Shown: positions 1-5,929 of the stretch, piece after piece | How the letters are laid out: each line of letters begins with the position of its first letter | How positions within the stretch are numbered: the first letter of the stretch is position 1 | Notes under the pieces: generated by a model | Told to the model about the DNA's origin: nothing | Databases searched by the model: none | What the model saw: only the letters and a program-made list of their open reading frames with translations | Source of the DNA: Symbiodinium natans | Taxonomy: Eukaryota > Sar > Dinophyceae > Suessiales > Symbiodiniaceae | Direction: 5' to 3' | Assembly (NCBI GenBank): GCA_905221605.1 | Contig: CAJNDS010000002.1 | Location: 1,893,938-1,957,937 of the forward strand | Length of the DNA stretch: 64,000 nucleotides | Program-made: the position numbers and the translations under genes

Positions 1-156
1 TCTTATCATATTTACCCAGATCAAAATCATCAAAATCCACCTCATCTAATAACATTCCTTGTTGTGTCCTTCTTTCCCTTTCTGGTAATATTTTCTTAAT
101 CTTCTTGTTCTTGCCTCCCTTAACATTTCTTCATAAGTTGGTTTTAACCTTAGCAT
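1..156 (-). pseudogene. Frameshifted ORF at window edge, N-terminus like that of the next gene
   Basis: Reading from ATG at 156-154, the frame gives a peptide starting MLRLKPTYEEM and stops at 46-48 after 36 codons. Near base 90, one extra A in the AAAA run would move it into a frame that stays open to base 1 and reads into an Asp-rich stretch (DEVDFDDFDLG). The segment LRLKPTYEE resembles LRLRPTYDE near the start of the 174-1247 protein, and the downstream VDF motif also recurs there, so the two look like paralogues. TCTA lies 11 bases before the ATG, as for the neighbouring gene. Function unknown. The break is either real decay or a homopolymer undercall. Confidence 0.5.
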
Positions 157-167
157 ATATTTAGTTT

Positions 168-171
168 TAGA
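168..171 (-). promoter_or_regulatory. TCTA promoter motif
   Basis: TCTA in AT-rich context (ATATCTAAAACTAAATATATG), 11 bases before the start at 156. Same spacing as for the next gene. Confidence 0.5.
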
Positions 172-173
172 TA

Positions 174-1247
174 TTATAACAAACTCATAACGGCACTTTG
201 AGCACCCGCGATTAACGCATCCTTTGCGACTTCCTTACCTGCATCTAATAAAGCACTACCCGCACTTTCAAACGCTTTTCTGATCATACCTTTGCCTTTT
301 CCTTTCTTCATCTGCGTCCATTCTTCCATCCTACTTCTTAAAAGTTGGTCATTGACTTCGTCCGCCCACTTGCCCGTTTGTATTAGTCTTTCCACATAAT
401 TTATCAAATAATCCTTTTTAGTTGGTGTTTTGCCTTTTCCTTTTATTTTAAGTTTGTCCATTTCCTCTTCTTGCTCTTCCGTTAGTTTTATTCCCCTTAA
501 ATGTAATTGATACAGTATGTCATCTACTGATATGTCTTTTTGTCTCCATCTATCTATATTTTCATTATAATCAATGGTTTCCTTGTGCTTTCTAGATTGT
601 GGGGGCACTTGTGTTTCTTCATCATCGGTTTCTTCTTCGTCGCGAATGCCTCGCGAGGACTTCTCCGAAGCGTCCTCCCCCTCCTCTGCCACTTCAGTAG
701 GTGTTTCTAAAGGTGGCATTTCTTCTTCTTCATCTGTTGCTATTGAATGAACAGGAACGCCTACAGGTAAAGATTGACTATGTGCTTCGTCTAAATCACT
801 TCTCACTGTTGATGATGATGCCTGTTGTGCCTCTTGTTGCCTTTGTAGCCCAGCGTCTAATTCTGCTCTTACTCTGTTAATTTGATCTAGTGACATCCGA
901 TAATCATCACTGTCTGGTGTTTCAAAGCCATCCGCGTTATAAGCACCTACCGGCGTTCTACCGTCATAACTCAACACTCCCATTGATGAACCTGTAGCCA
1001 TTGCCGTTTTTCTGAGTTCAGCTTGTCTTAAGTCTTCCTTAACTTTGTCTTCTTCTTGTTTCTTCAAGCCTAGAAAATCAACATTATCAAATCGACTACC
1101 GAACTGATTATTTCTCAACAAGGTAGCCCTTCTGTCAATTACCTGTTCAATGGGTGGCCTGTTGGGATCGCCTTGTGCTTCAATCATTCCTATCAGTTCA
1201 TCGTAGGTCGGTCTAAGTCTTAGTTCAGATTTTAATGTTTTAATCAT
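174..1247 (-). CDS. Hypothetical virion-type protein with acidic centre and amphipathic C-terminus
   Basis: A 358-residue protein if it starts at the ATG at 1247. An in-frame TTG three codons upstream is less likely, because the TCTA motif sits 11 bases before the ATG. The N-terminal third is charged and probably helical. The middle (about residues 165-230) is a low-complexity acidic tract rich in Glu, Asp, Ser and Thr. A Lys/Gly-rich stretch (KKGKGKGMIRKAF) follows, and the last 35 residues are small and hydrophobic (SAGSALLDAGKEV), able to form an amphipathic helix. No family is recognised. By position in the capsid gene cluster and by its ends it could be an internal virion protein that touches membrane or DNA, but that is inference. 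Its stop lies just before the promoter of the leftmost ORF. Confidence 0.7.
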   Translation of the reverse strand: MIKTLKSELRLRPTYDELIGMIEAQGDPNRPPIEQVIDRRATLLRNNQFGSRFDNVDFLGLKKQEEDKVKEDLRQAELRKTAMATGSSMGVLSYDGRTPVGAYNADGFETPDSDDYRMSLDQINRVRAELDAGLQRQQEAQQASSSTVRSDLDEAHSQSLPVGVPVHSIATDEEEEMPPLETPTEVAEEGEDASEKSSRGIRDEEETDDEETQVPPQSRKHKETIDYNENIDRWRQKDISVDDILYQLHLRGIKLTEEQEEEMDKLKIKGKGKTPTKKDYLINYVERLIQTGKWADEVNDQLLRSRMEEWTQMKKGKGKGMIRKAFESAGSALLDAGKEVAKDALIAGAQSAVMSLL

Positions 1248-1257
1248 ATAATACAAA

Positions 1258-1578
1258 TTAGATTATTTCCGCCATTATATTTTTTAATTCTTTTTGTCTC
1301 TTTTCTAGTTCTTCCTTTGTTCTTACTGGCATCATCGGCCTCTCCAACTGACGATTAACGGCGTCTAGCTCTCCTTGATATATTGCTTTCTTCTGATGTT
1401 GTAGCCAATCATTGCGTAGTCTAACATTTTTGCCTCGGTTCTCCGCTTCTTCAATCATCATCTTCATATCGTTCATATACTTCCTACGAGAAGCAACACC
1501 GAAGGTATCATCAATATCGTAGTATCTTTGGACTTGGGGTTTGCGTTTGAATTCCGCTTTGCTTTTAAACATACTCAT
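1258..1578 (-). CDS. Small charged hypothetical protein, 106 aa
   Basis: The protein is very rich in Lys, Arg, Glu and Met and looks helical throughout, with a likely coiled coil in its last 40 residues (TKEELEKRQKELKNIMAEI). No cysteine cluster, membrane segment or known motif is visible. It starts MSMFKSKAEF at 1578, with TCTA 14 bases upstream and overlapping an AT-rich hairpin. Its stop codon overlaps the TCTA element of the next gene leftward by two bases, showing how compact the cluster is. Co-direction with the minor capsid gene suggests a virion or assembly role, but no function is claimed. Confidence 0.65.
   Translation of the reverse strand: MSMFKSKAEFKRKPQVQRYYDIDDTFGVASRRKYMNDMKMMIEEAENRGKNVRLRNDWLQHQKKAIYQGELDAVNRQLERPMMPVRTKEELEKRQKELKNIMAEII
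1259..1262 (-). promoter_or_regulatory. TCTA promoter motif
   Basis: Lies 11 bases before the ATG at 1247 (AATCTAATTTGTATTATATG) and overlaps the stop codon of the preceding gene. Confidence 0.55.
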
Positions 1579-1580
1579 TA

Positions 1581-1612
1581 TTAATATTAAGTTAGATAAT
1601 AATTAATATTAA
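1581..1612 (-). terminator. AT-rich hairpin after the 120-aa gene
   Basis: TTAATATTAA at 1581-1590 and again at 1603-1612; each arm is itself palindromic, and they pair over a 12-base loop. It stands directly 3' of the stop at 1616 and also overlaps the next gene's promoter. Confidence 0.5.
1593..1596 (-). promoter_or_regulatory. TCTA promoter motif
   Basis: Lies 14 bases before the ATG at 1578, in the loop of the hairpin 1581-1612. Confidence 0.5.
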
Positions 1613-1615
1613 CAA

Positions 1616-1978
1616 TTATTTCATATTTGACTTCAAAATCTCAAGCAAACCATCAGGGAAATCAATACAGTATTTGTCAATGTCTTTAAGCACAACATTT
1701 ACAGTGTCTTCATCAAGAAACTCATACTGATTATTGTTTAAATGCTCTTTCAGTTCATTTAGTGGAACTAGTTGTTTTGGAACAGGTCTTTCAGTTCTAA
1801 TACACGCTTGTAACACGACTAATTGTTTTATAAGTTCATCATTTACATCATAACCCTTCACATTTGATAAATAATGATAACAATAATTTTCAATTATACA
1901 ACATTTCTCATCAGTGTCAAATGTTTTCATCTTTTTTAATTCATTTCTAACTATCTCCGCCCTTTCAAGATTGTTCAT
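1616..1978 (-). CDS. Hypothetical protein, 120 aa
   Basis: An acidic, helical-looking protein beginning MNNLERAEIVRNELKK, with several Cys residues (EKCCIIENYC) but no clear zinc-binding spacing. No domain is recognised. No TCTA is found within 40 bases of its start, unlike its neighbours, so it may be read through from the zinc-finger gene upstream (25-base gap) or use another signal (ATATATAATG precedes the start). A palindromic hairpin lies directly after its stop at 1616. Confidence 0.6.
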   Translation of the reverse strand: MNNLERAEIVRNELKKMKTFDTDEKCCIIENYCYHYLSNVKGYDVNDELIKQLVVLQACIRTERPVPKQLVPLNELKEHLNNNQYEFLDEDTVNVVLKDIDKYCIDFPDGLLEILKSNMK

Positions 1979-2003
1979 ATATAATGTTATTACATATTAA
2001 TCT

Positions 2004-2576
2004 TTAAAACATACTGGATCTGAACCGTTGTATCTTTTCTTGTTTTTCTTGTTGTCTTAACCTTTTGATTTCATTATACGACTGATGTAGCAATTCTGTT
2101 GATGTTGGTTGTTTCACTACCTCTTTCATTCTTACGGGCTTTTCTTGTTCCACTTTATTGTCAGAGCTTGGAACACTTGGAACATTTTTCACTTCGTATT
2201 TCTTTTTCATCTCTTCTTCAATTTCTTTTCTTAGTTTTTGTTCTACCTTTGACCCATAACTTGCCTTCTGCTTATTTACTGGTAATGTTTCGGTTGGTTG
2301 CCCCTTGCAATAATGTGGGTGTGTGTTTTTTAAACTTTTGGGCAACATCTTTTTATTACAAGCGTTACATTCAACTAACTCAACCACTTTAACAGTCCTA
2401 GGTAATTTTTTAGCCGTTGCTTTTGCTTTTGGCTTTGCTTCTTCTTTTGGTTGTTCTTCATTAGCTTCTTTAATTTTTTCTTCTGGTGCTTTTTCAGGTG
2501 CTTCTTCAATAATTTCATTTGCTACTGGTTCGGTTGCTTCTTCATTTTTAACATCATGAACCTCTTCACTACTCAT
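2004..2576 (-). CDS. Zinc-finger and coiled-coil protein, 190 aa
   Basis: The first 60 residues are a low-complexity Glu/Pro/Ala/Lys tract. Residues 66-96 hold one putative zinc site, CNACNKKMLP followed by HPHYCKG (C-x2-C then H-x-H-x-C), after a basic strand KLPRTVKVVELVE. The rest is Lys/Glu-rich and probably coiled coil. Short single-finger proteins of this type are common in giant viruses and PLVs. The role is unknown; nucleic-acid or protein binding is the usual inference. TCTA lies 13 bases upstream of the ATG at 2576, inside the hairpin that ends the minor capsid gene. Confidence 0.7.
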   Translation of the reverse strand: MSSEEVHDVKNEEATEPVANEIIEEAPEKAPEEKIKEANEEQPKEEAKPKAKATAKKLPRTVKVVELVECNACNKKMLPKSLKNTHPHYCKGQPTETLPVNKQKASYGSKVEQKLRKEIEEEMKKKYEVKNVPSVPSSDNKVEQEKPVRMKEVVKQPTSTELLHQSYNEIKRLRQQEKQEKIQRFRSSMF

Positions 2577-2577
2577 T

Positions 2578-2614
2578 ATAAATATAGTCTAGATTTTTCT
2601 AATTAGATATTTAT
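2578..2614 (-). terminator. AT-rich hairpin at the minor capsid stop
   Basis: Arms ATAAATAT (2578-2585) and ATATTTAT (2607-2614), extended inward by TAGA pairing with a mismatch. The outer arm touches the stop codon at 2614-2616. Confidence 0.5.
2590..2593 (-). promoter_or_regulatory. TCTA promoter motif
   Basis: Lies 13 bases before the ATG at 2576; a second TCTA is at 2604-2607. Both are inside the hairpin after the minor capsid gene. Confidence 0.5.
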
Positions 2615-3450
2615 TATCCCCTAAAAAATGTTAATGTAAATGAAATATCCACCCCGTTTAAATTTACAATTTGGTTAAGGTGGTCAGTTAGTCTAAAATT
2701 CAATCGGCGTAGCATTTTACCTGATACATTAATATAATCTTCGGCGCTTAACTCATTATCGTTAATGACACCTAAATAGGGAACATTAACAGGAACTTTT
2801 TTGACTATGCTTGAATTTCCCGCCACCGTTAATTGGTTGTAGTTGCTTATTTCGTTGCAATGCAAATATAAATTCTTGAAAGGGACCAAATCAATAAAAT
2901 TAGTCACATAAGGAGCTACATTTGTATAAGCATCAGTGGCGGGTGTTGTGTTTCCAATTACTCGGTTAATTGAACTCAAATTATTAACATCAACAGGATC
3001 ACTAAAACTACCTGCTAATGGTGCTACTTCCCCATCAGTTAAAACAACAAAGATGACCGTAGAATAGTTGGAACTGAATGTATATTTGTTAGTGGAACTG
3101 TTATAGCTTATTGAATAAGTGTTGGGCCTATCCACCGTATCCACCAAGAGATTTAAAGCGATCTCTATCGTTTGTGCCAAATCCACCGCTGTGTAATTGC
3201 CTTCTGGTATGGTTATTTTACGATAAGTGATCCCTGCTATAACTCCGGGCGGTATCACTTGGTGTCTGAAATATAAGTTATTGTTGGTGCTGTTGATAGA
3301 ATACCAAGAGTGGGGAATGCTCACCTCATGTATTTGACATAGCATATTCTCTTCCAATTGCACCGTTTCAGGTAGATCTATTGTAAAATTTGATGAAGCG
3401 CCACTTACTTTATAGTAGCTGTCAATATAAACTTTTTTGAACTTGAGCAT
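2614..3450 (-). CDS. Minor capsid (penton) protein
   Basis: A 278-residue protein that matches the penton/minor capsid family of polinton-like viruses and virophages in its opening: a basic start (MLKFKKVYIDSYYKVSG), then NFTIDLPETVQLEENMLCQI and a HEVSIPHSWYSI segment, the most recognisable signature. Penton proteins of this group are single jelly rolls that close the capsid vertices beside the MCP. Later there are alternating hydrophobic strands and many Asn/Ser/Thr residues, as expected for a beta sandwich, and the end (DISFTLTFFRG) is strand-like. It is divergent from the lipase gene, with a 92-base gap holding a perfect hairpin. No TCTA is seen at this start. The family call rests on remembered resemblance, not a search. 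Confidence 0.85.
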   Translation of the reverse strand: MLKFKKVYIDSYYKVSGASSNFTIDLPETVQLEENMLCQIHEVSIPHSWYSINSTNNNLYFRHQVIPPGVIAGITYRKITIPEGNYTAVDLAQTIEIALNLLVDTVDRPNTYSISYNSSTNKYTFSSNYSTVIFVVLTDGEVAPLAGSFSDPVDVNNLSSINRVIGNTTPATDAYTNVAPYVTNFIDLVPFKNLYLHCNEISNYNQLTVAGNSSIVKKVPVNVPYLGVINDNELSAEDYINVSGKMLRRLNFRLTDHLNQIVNLNGVDISFTLTFFRG

Positions 3451-3490
3451 TATTATTAAATGACAAATTTTTAAATTTTAAAAGAATTTA

Positions 3491-3513
3491 TTAAATTATC
3501 TTTGATAATTTAA
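3491..3513. promoter_or_regulatory. Perfect hairpin between divergent minor capsid and lipase genes
   Basis: TTAAATTATC, loop TTT, GATAATTTAA: a 10-bp perfect stem in the 92-base divergent intergenic region. As no gene ends here it cannot be a terminator; an operator for both genes is possible. Confidence 0.4.
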
Positions 3514-3530
3514 CAAAAATAATTGTATAA

Positions 3531-3534
3531 TCTA
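3531..3534 (+). promoter_or_regulatory. TCTA promoter motif
   Basis: Lies 8 bases before the lipase ATG (TCTATTTTAATAATG). Confidence 0.55.
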
Positions 3535-3542
3535 TTTTAATA

Positions 3543-4184
3543 ATGTTTAAACACAAACGGAGAGATGATTTTGAACCATACGAAGCGCCCAAAACGAGAA
3601 GCAAAATACATAATGAAGTAAATGAAGAACTAGCAGGGACTGAAACATTCCTTACCGATACTCAAGGATTGAAACTAGCATACGAAAACCCCGATGGAAT
3701 TTATCAAAATGGCAGTATCTTATACATAGCAGGAACTAAAAGCGGGAGAGATGTTTATGATGATCTAAAATTACCACTTTATCAAACTAGACACACCAAA
3801 AGATACAAAGATGTAGATAAGTTTATTAAAGATGGAACTATAGAGGTTGACGGTAAGAAACTTACAGGAATTACCGACGTCATTAGTCACTCATTGGGTT
3901 CGGCTGTGGGACAACAAATAAATAATGATTATAACAATATATTTAGAAGTAGAAGTTATGGTTCTCCTTTTGTGTCAGGTCAGTCACCAGAAGATACCGG
4001 AACAAATCTAAGAATAAGAAAGACGGGCGATGTTGTTAGTATGTTTGACAATGCCACTATTAACTTGAACAGAAGTTCTTTAAACCCACTTGATAATCAC
4101 AGTTATGCTGACATTGCTAATGTTCATAATAAACCCGGAAATGAACCCATAACGCAGGAAGAATTTATGGAACAATTTAATTAA
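3543..4184 (+). CDS. Lipase-like alpha/beta hydrolase
   Basis: A 213-residue protein with the layout of class-3 lipases: a central strand (GSILYIAGT, residues 57-65), then the nucleophile elbow ISHSLGSA with Ser117. The usual first Gly of GxSxG is Ser here, a common variant. A candidate acid is Asp163 (KTGDVVSMFD), and a candidate base is His186 (NPLDNHSYAD), in the right order for a Ser-Asp-His triad. The first 45 residues are charged and may be a virion-targeting tail. In small DNA viruses such enzymes are thought to open host membranes during entry, as parvovirus capsid phospholipases do. Its place in the capsid cluster fits, but the substrate is unknown. TCTA lies 8 bases before the ATG. 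Confidence 0.75.
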   Translation: MFKHKRRDDFEPYEAPKTRSKIHNEVNEELAGTETFLTDTQGLKLAYENPDGIYQNGSILYIAGTKSGRDVYDDLKLPLYQTRHTKRYKDVDKFIKDGTIEVDGKKLTGITDVISHSLGSAVGQQINNDYNNIFRSRSYGSPFVSGQSPEDTGTNLRIRKTGDVVSMFDNATINLNRSSLNPLDNHSYADIANVHNKPGNEPITQEEFMEQFN

Positions 4185-4203
4185 CATCTCAATAATAATA
4201 ATA

Positions 4204-4401
4204 ATGTTCTCTTACAAAGCCACAACATACGAACAAATGGAGAAGAAACCGAAAGATAAAAAGTTTAAACAAAGCGCTTACGAAGAGGTAAGGAAACTAA
4301 TAGAGCAAAATGAAGGCAACGGTGCCGTGAATGAATTTAAAGTTAAGAATAAAACCAAGAAACAAGAAAATATTAAGTTTAAGTTTAATTTATTTGATTA
4401 A
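4204..4401 (+). CDS. Small basic protein, 65 aa
   Basis: A Lys-rich (about one quarter Lys), Glu-rich peptide, MFSYKATTYEQMEKKPKDKK at the start and ending KFKFNLFD. No known motif. It sits 19 bases after the lipase gene and 33 bases before the MCP start, in the same direction, with a TAATAATAATAATG leader and no TCTA. It could be a DNA-condensing or scaffold peptide; this is only a guess from charge and position. Confidence 0.55.
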   Translation: MFSYKATTYEQMEKKPKDKKFKQSAYEEVRKLIEQNEGNGAVNEFKVKNKTKKQENIKFKFNLFD

Positions 4402-4417
4402 TTGTATAAATTAAATT

Positions 4418-4421
4418 TCTA
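4418..4421 (+). promoter_or_regulatory. TCTA promoter motif of the MCP
   Basis: Lies 13 bases before the MCP ATG, followed by a TATATAATG leader. It supports the ATG at 4435 as the start. Confidence 0.6.
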
Positions 4422-4434
4422 CTTTGTTTATATA

Positions 4435-5877
4435 ATGGAGACATTCAGTCCAGAGGATATTCTCATTGACAACCTCTCATTCAAATTGAACAAAGGAGCA
4501 AGTTATATTATTGACCGCCGTTCTGTCAGTTTTTGGCCGTCTGGTTCAAATATCTATAAGTCAAACAGTGGTAATCGCGTATTGAAATTTTCATTAAACG
4601 GTGAAGATAATACTTGGTTAGACCCTCAATCAGTTCGTATTTTCTTTACATTACAAAATTTAGACCTTGGTGAATTTGATAATAAACTTCGGCCATTATC
4701 ACCTGCTTATTCTTTTTTCAGGCGAATGCGAATTATTGCTGGTAATCAAGTTGTTGAAGATTTTGACAGTTACAACCGAGTTCATCATATGTTCTCTAAA
4801 ATGATGTCAGTAGGAGCACGAAAAGACGAATCGAATGAGTCCTTCGGATATAGATATGATGATGAAGTCAAAACATTATACGCCGACGGGGTAAATCCTG
4901 AATTAAAATATGAAGTTAATGGTTATAATTGTCCAGGCTTCAAGGACAAAATGACAGTCTGTTTTAAACCTCTTTGTGGTCTCTTCTCACAATTTAAGTA
5001 TTTACCGTTAAAATATATGGGTAATCTCACTATTGAATTAGAATTAGTAATGAATGCTACCGATTGTATCATTGATTATAGAGATGACACAGCAAACACC
5101 GCGGTAGGCAATCGTTTTGTTAATAATGTTGACCCAGCAGGTGCAGGGCAACAAAACGCAAGATACAGAAATACGAGTATTCAATGGGAAATAAATAATG
5201 CTCGGGTTGTTTGTGATGTTTGTACCCTTGATAATAACTTAAATAATGAATATGTTAAGCATCCTTTAGAAGGTAAAGGACTACCGATTACCTACACTAC
5301 GTATATTACTCAATCACAAACACTATCAGGAAAAGACAATTTTAGCGTTCAAGTAATTCGTTCTGTTTCAAAGCTCGTTGCGGCATTCATAACATTTTAC
5401 AAGAGTGGAGACCCAAGCACAGGGTTTGAATATTGCGATAAAGAGTTCTGCCGTTTCTATCATCCACAACAGGCCTCGGTTGAATCAATTGAAGGAATAT
5501 ATCATGCCGACTTTGATTTACAATTTCAAATTCAATTAGGTTCTAAGCTTTACCCCGAATACCCTTGCGCTTCAATTACTGAGTGCTTTTATCATTTACG
5601 AAAGGCATTAAACTTACCAATGTTTCATCAACATAGTTTATCAATAGATTTTAAACAATATAGAGACCGTCAATTTGTCTTTGCTTTTTCATTCGAGCGC
5701 GTTCAAGACAGCAGTTGGTCAGGAATTAACACACGTGCTGGGCAAAATATGTTGCTGATTTGTAAACCTGCTAATGCTTCAATTAATTCTGCTGATATGC
5801 CTGAAAATGTTTATATAACATTACTATCAGAGCAAATACTTGAGATAAAAGACCTCGGTTTGAAAGTTTATGATTAA
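4435..5877 (+). CDS. MCP: Major capsid protein, double jelly roll
   Basis: A 480-residue protein. The ATG at 4435 is preferred over an upstream TTG because TCTA and the TATATA box lie just before it. Typical PLV MCP features are an N-terminal segment leading to VLKFSLNGEDNTWLDP, then FRRMRIIAGNQVVEDFDSYN with NRVHHMFSKM, the best-conserved part of this family. Later comes YLPLKYMGNLTIELELVM, the end of the first jelly roll, and repeated strand-rich segments to the end. The length matches PLV and virophage MCPs. Trimers of this fold form hexagonal capsomers. It is preceded by lipase and small basic genes and followed by a 14-bp perfect-stem hairpin, then the fibre gene. Codon and base use match the viral block. 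Confidence 0.9.
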   Translation: METFSPEDILIDNLSFKLNKGASYIIDRRSVSFWPSGSNIYKSNSGNRVLKFSLNGEDNTWLDPQSVRIFFTLQNLDLGEFDNKLRPLSPAYSFFRRMRIIAGNQVVEDFDSYNRVHHMFSKMMSVGARKDESNESFGYRYDDEVKTLYADGVNPELKYEVNGYNCPGFKDKMTVCFKPLCGLFSQFKYLPLKYMGNLTIELELVMNATDCIIDYRDDTANTAVGNRFVNNVDPAGAGQQNARYRNTSIQWEINNARVVCDVCTLDNNLNNEYVKHPLEGKGLPITYTTYITQSQTLSGKDNFSVQVIRSVSKLVAAFITFYKSGDPSTGFEYCDKEFCRFYHPQQASVESIEGIYHADFDLQFQIQLGSKLYPEYPCASITECFYHLRKALNLPMFHQHSLSIDFKQYRDRQFVFAFSFERVQDSSWSGINTRAGQNMLLICKPANASINSADMPENVYITLLSEQILEIKDLGLKVYD

Positions 5878-5887
5878 ACACATGAAA

Positions 5888-5925
5888 TAATATTAATAAA
5901 ATAATTATCTTTTTTATTAATATTA
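5888..5925 (+). terminator. 14-bp perfect hairpin after the MCP
   Basis: TAATATTAATAAAA (5888-5901) pairs fully with TTTTATTAATATTA (5912-5925) over a 10-base loop, 10 bases after the MCP stop and 4 bases before the fibre ATG. It resembles the 3' hairpins that set mRNA ends in mimiviruses. Confidence 0.65.
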
Positions 5926-5929
5926 ACTA

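Noticed and set aside
2099-2559. Plus-strand hydrophobic frames
   Set aside because: Mirror images of the Lys/Glu-rich minus-strand zinc-finger gene.
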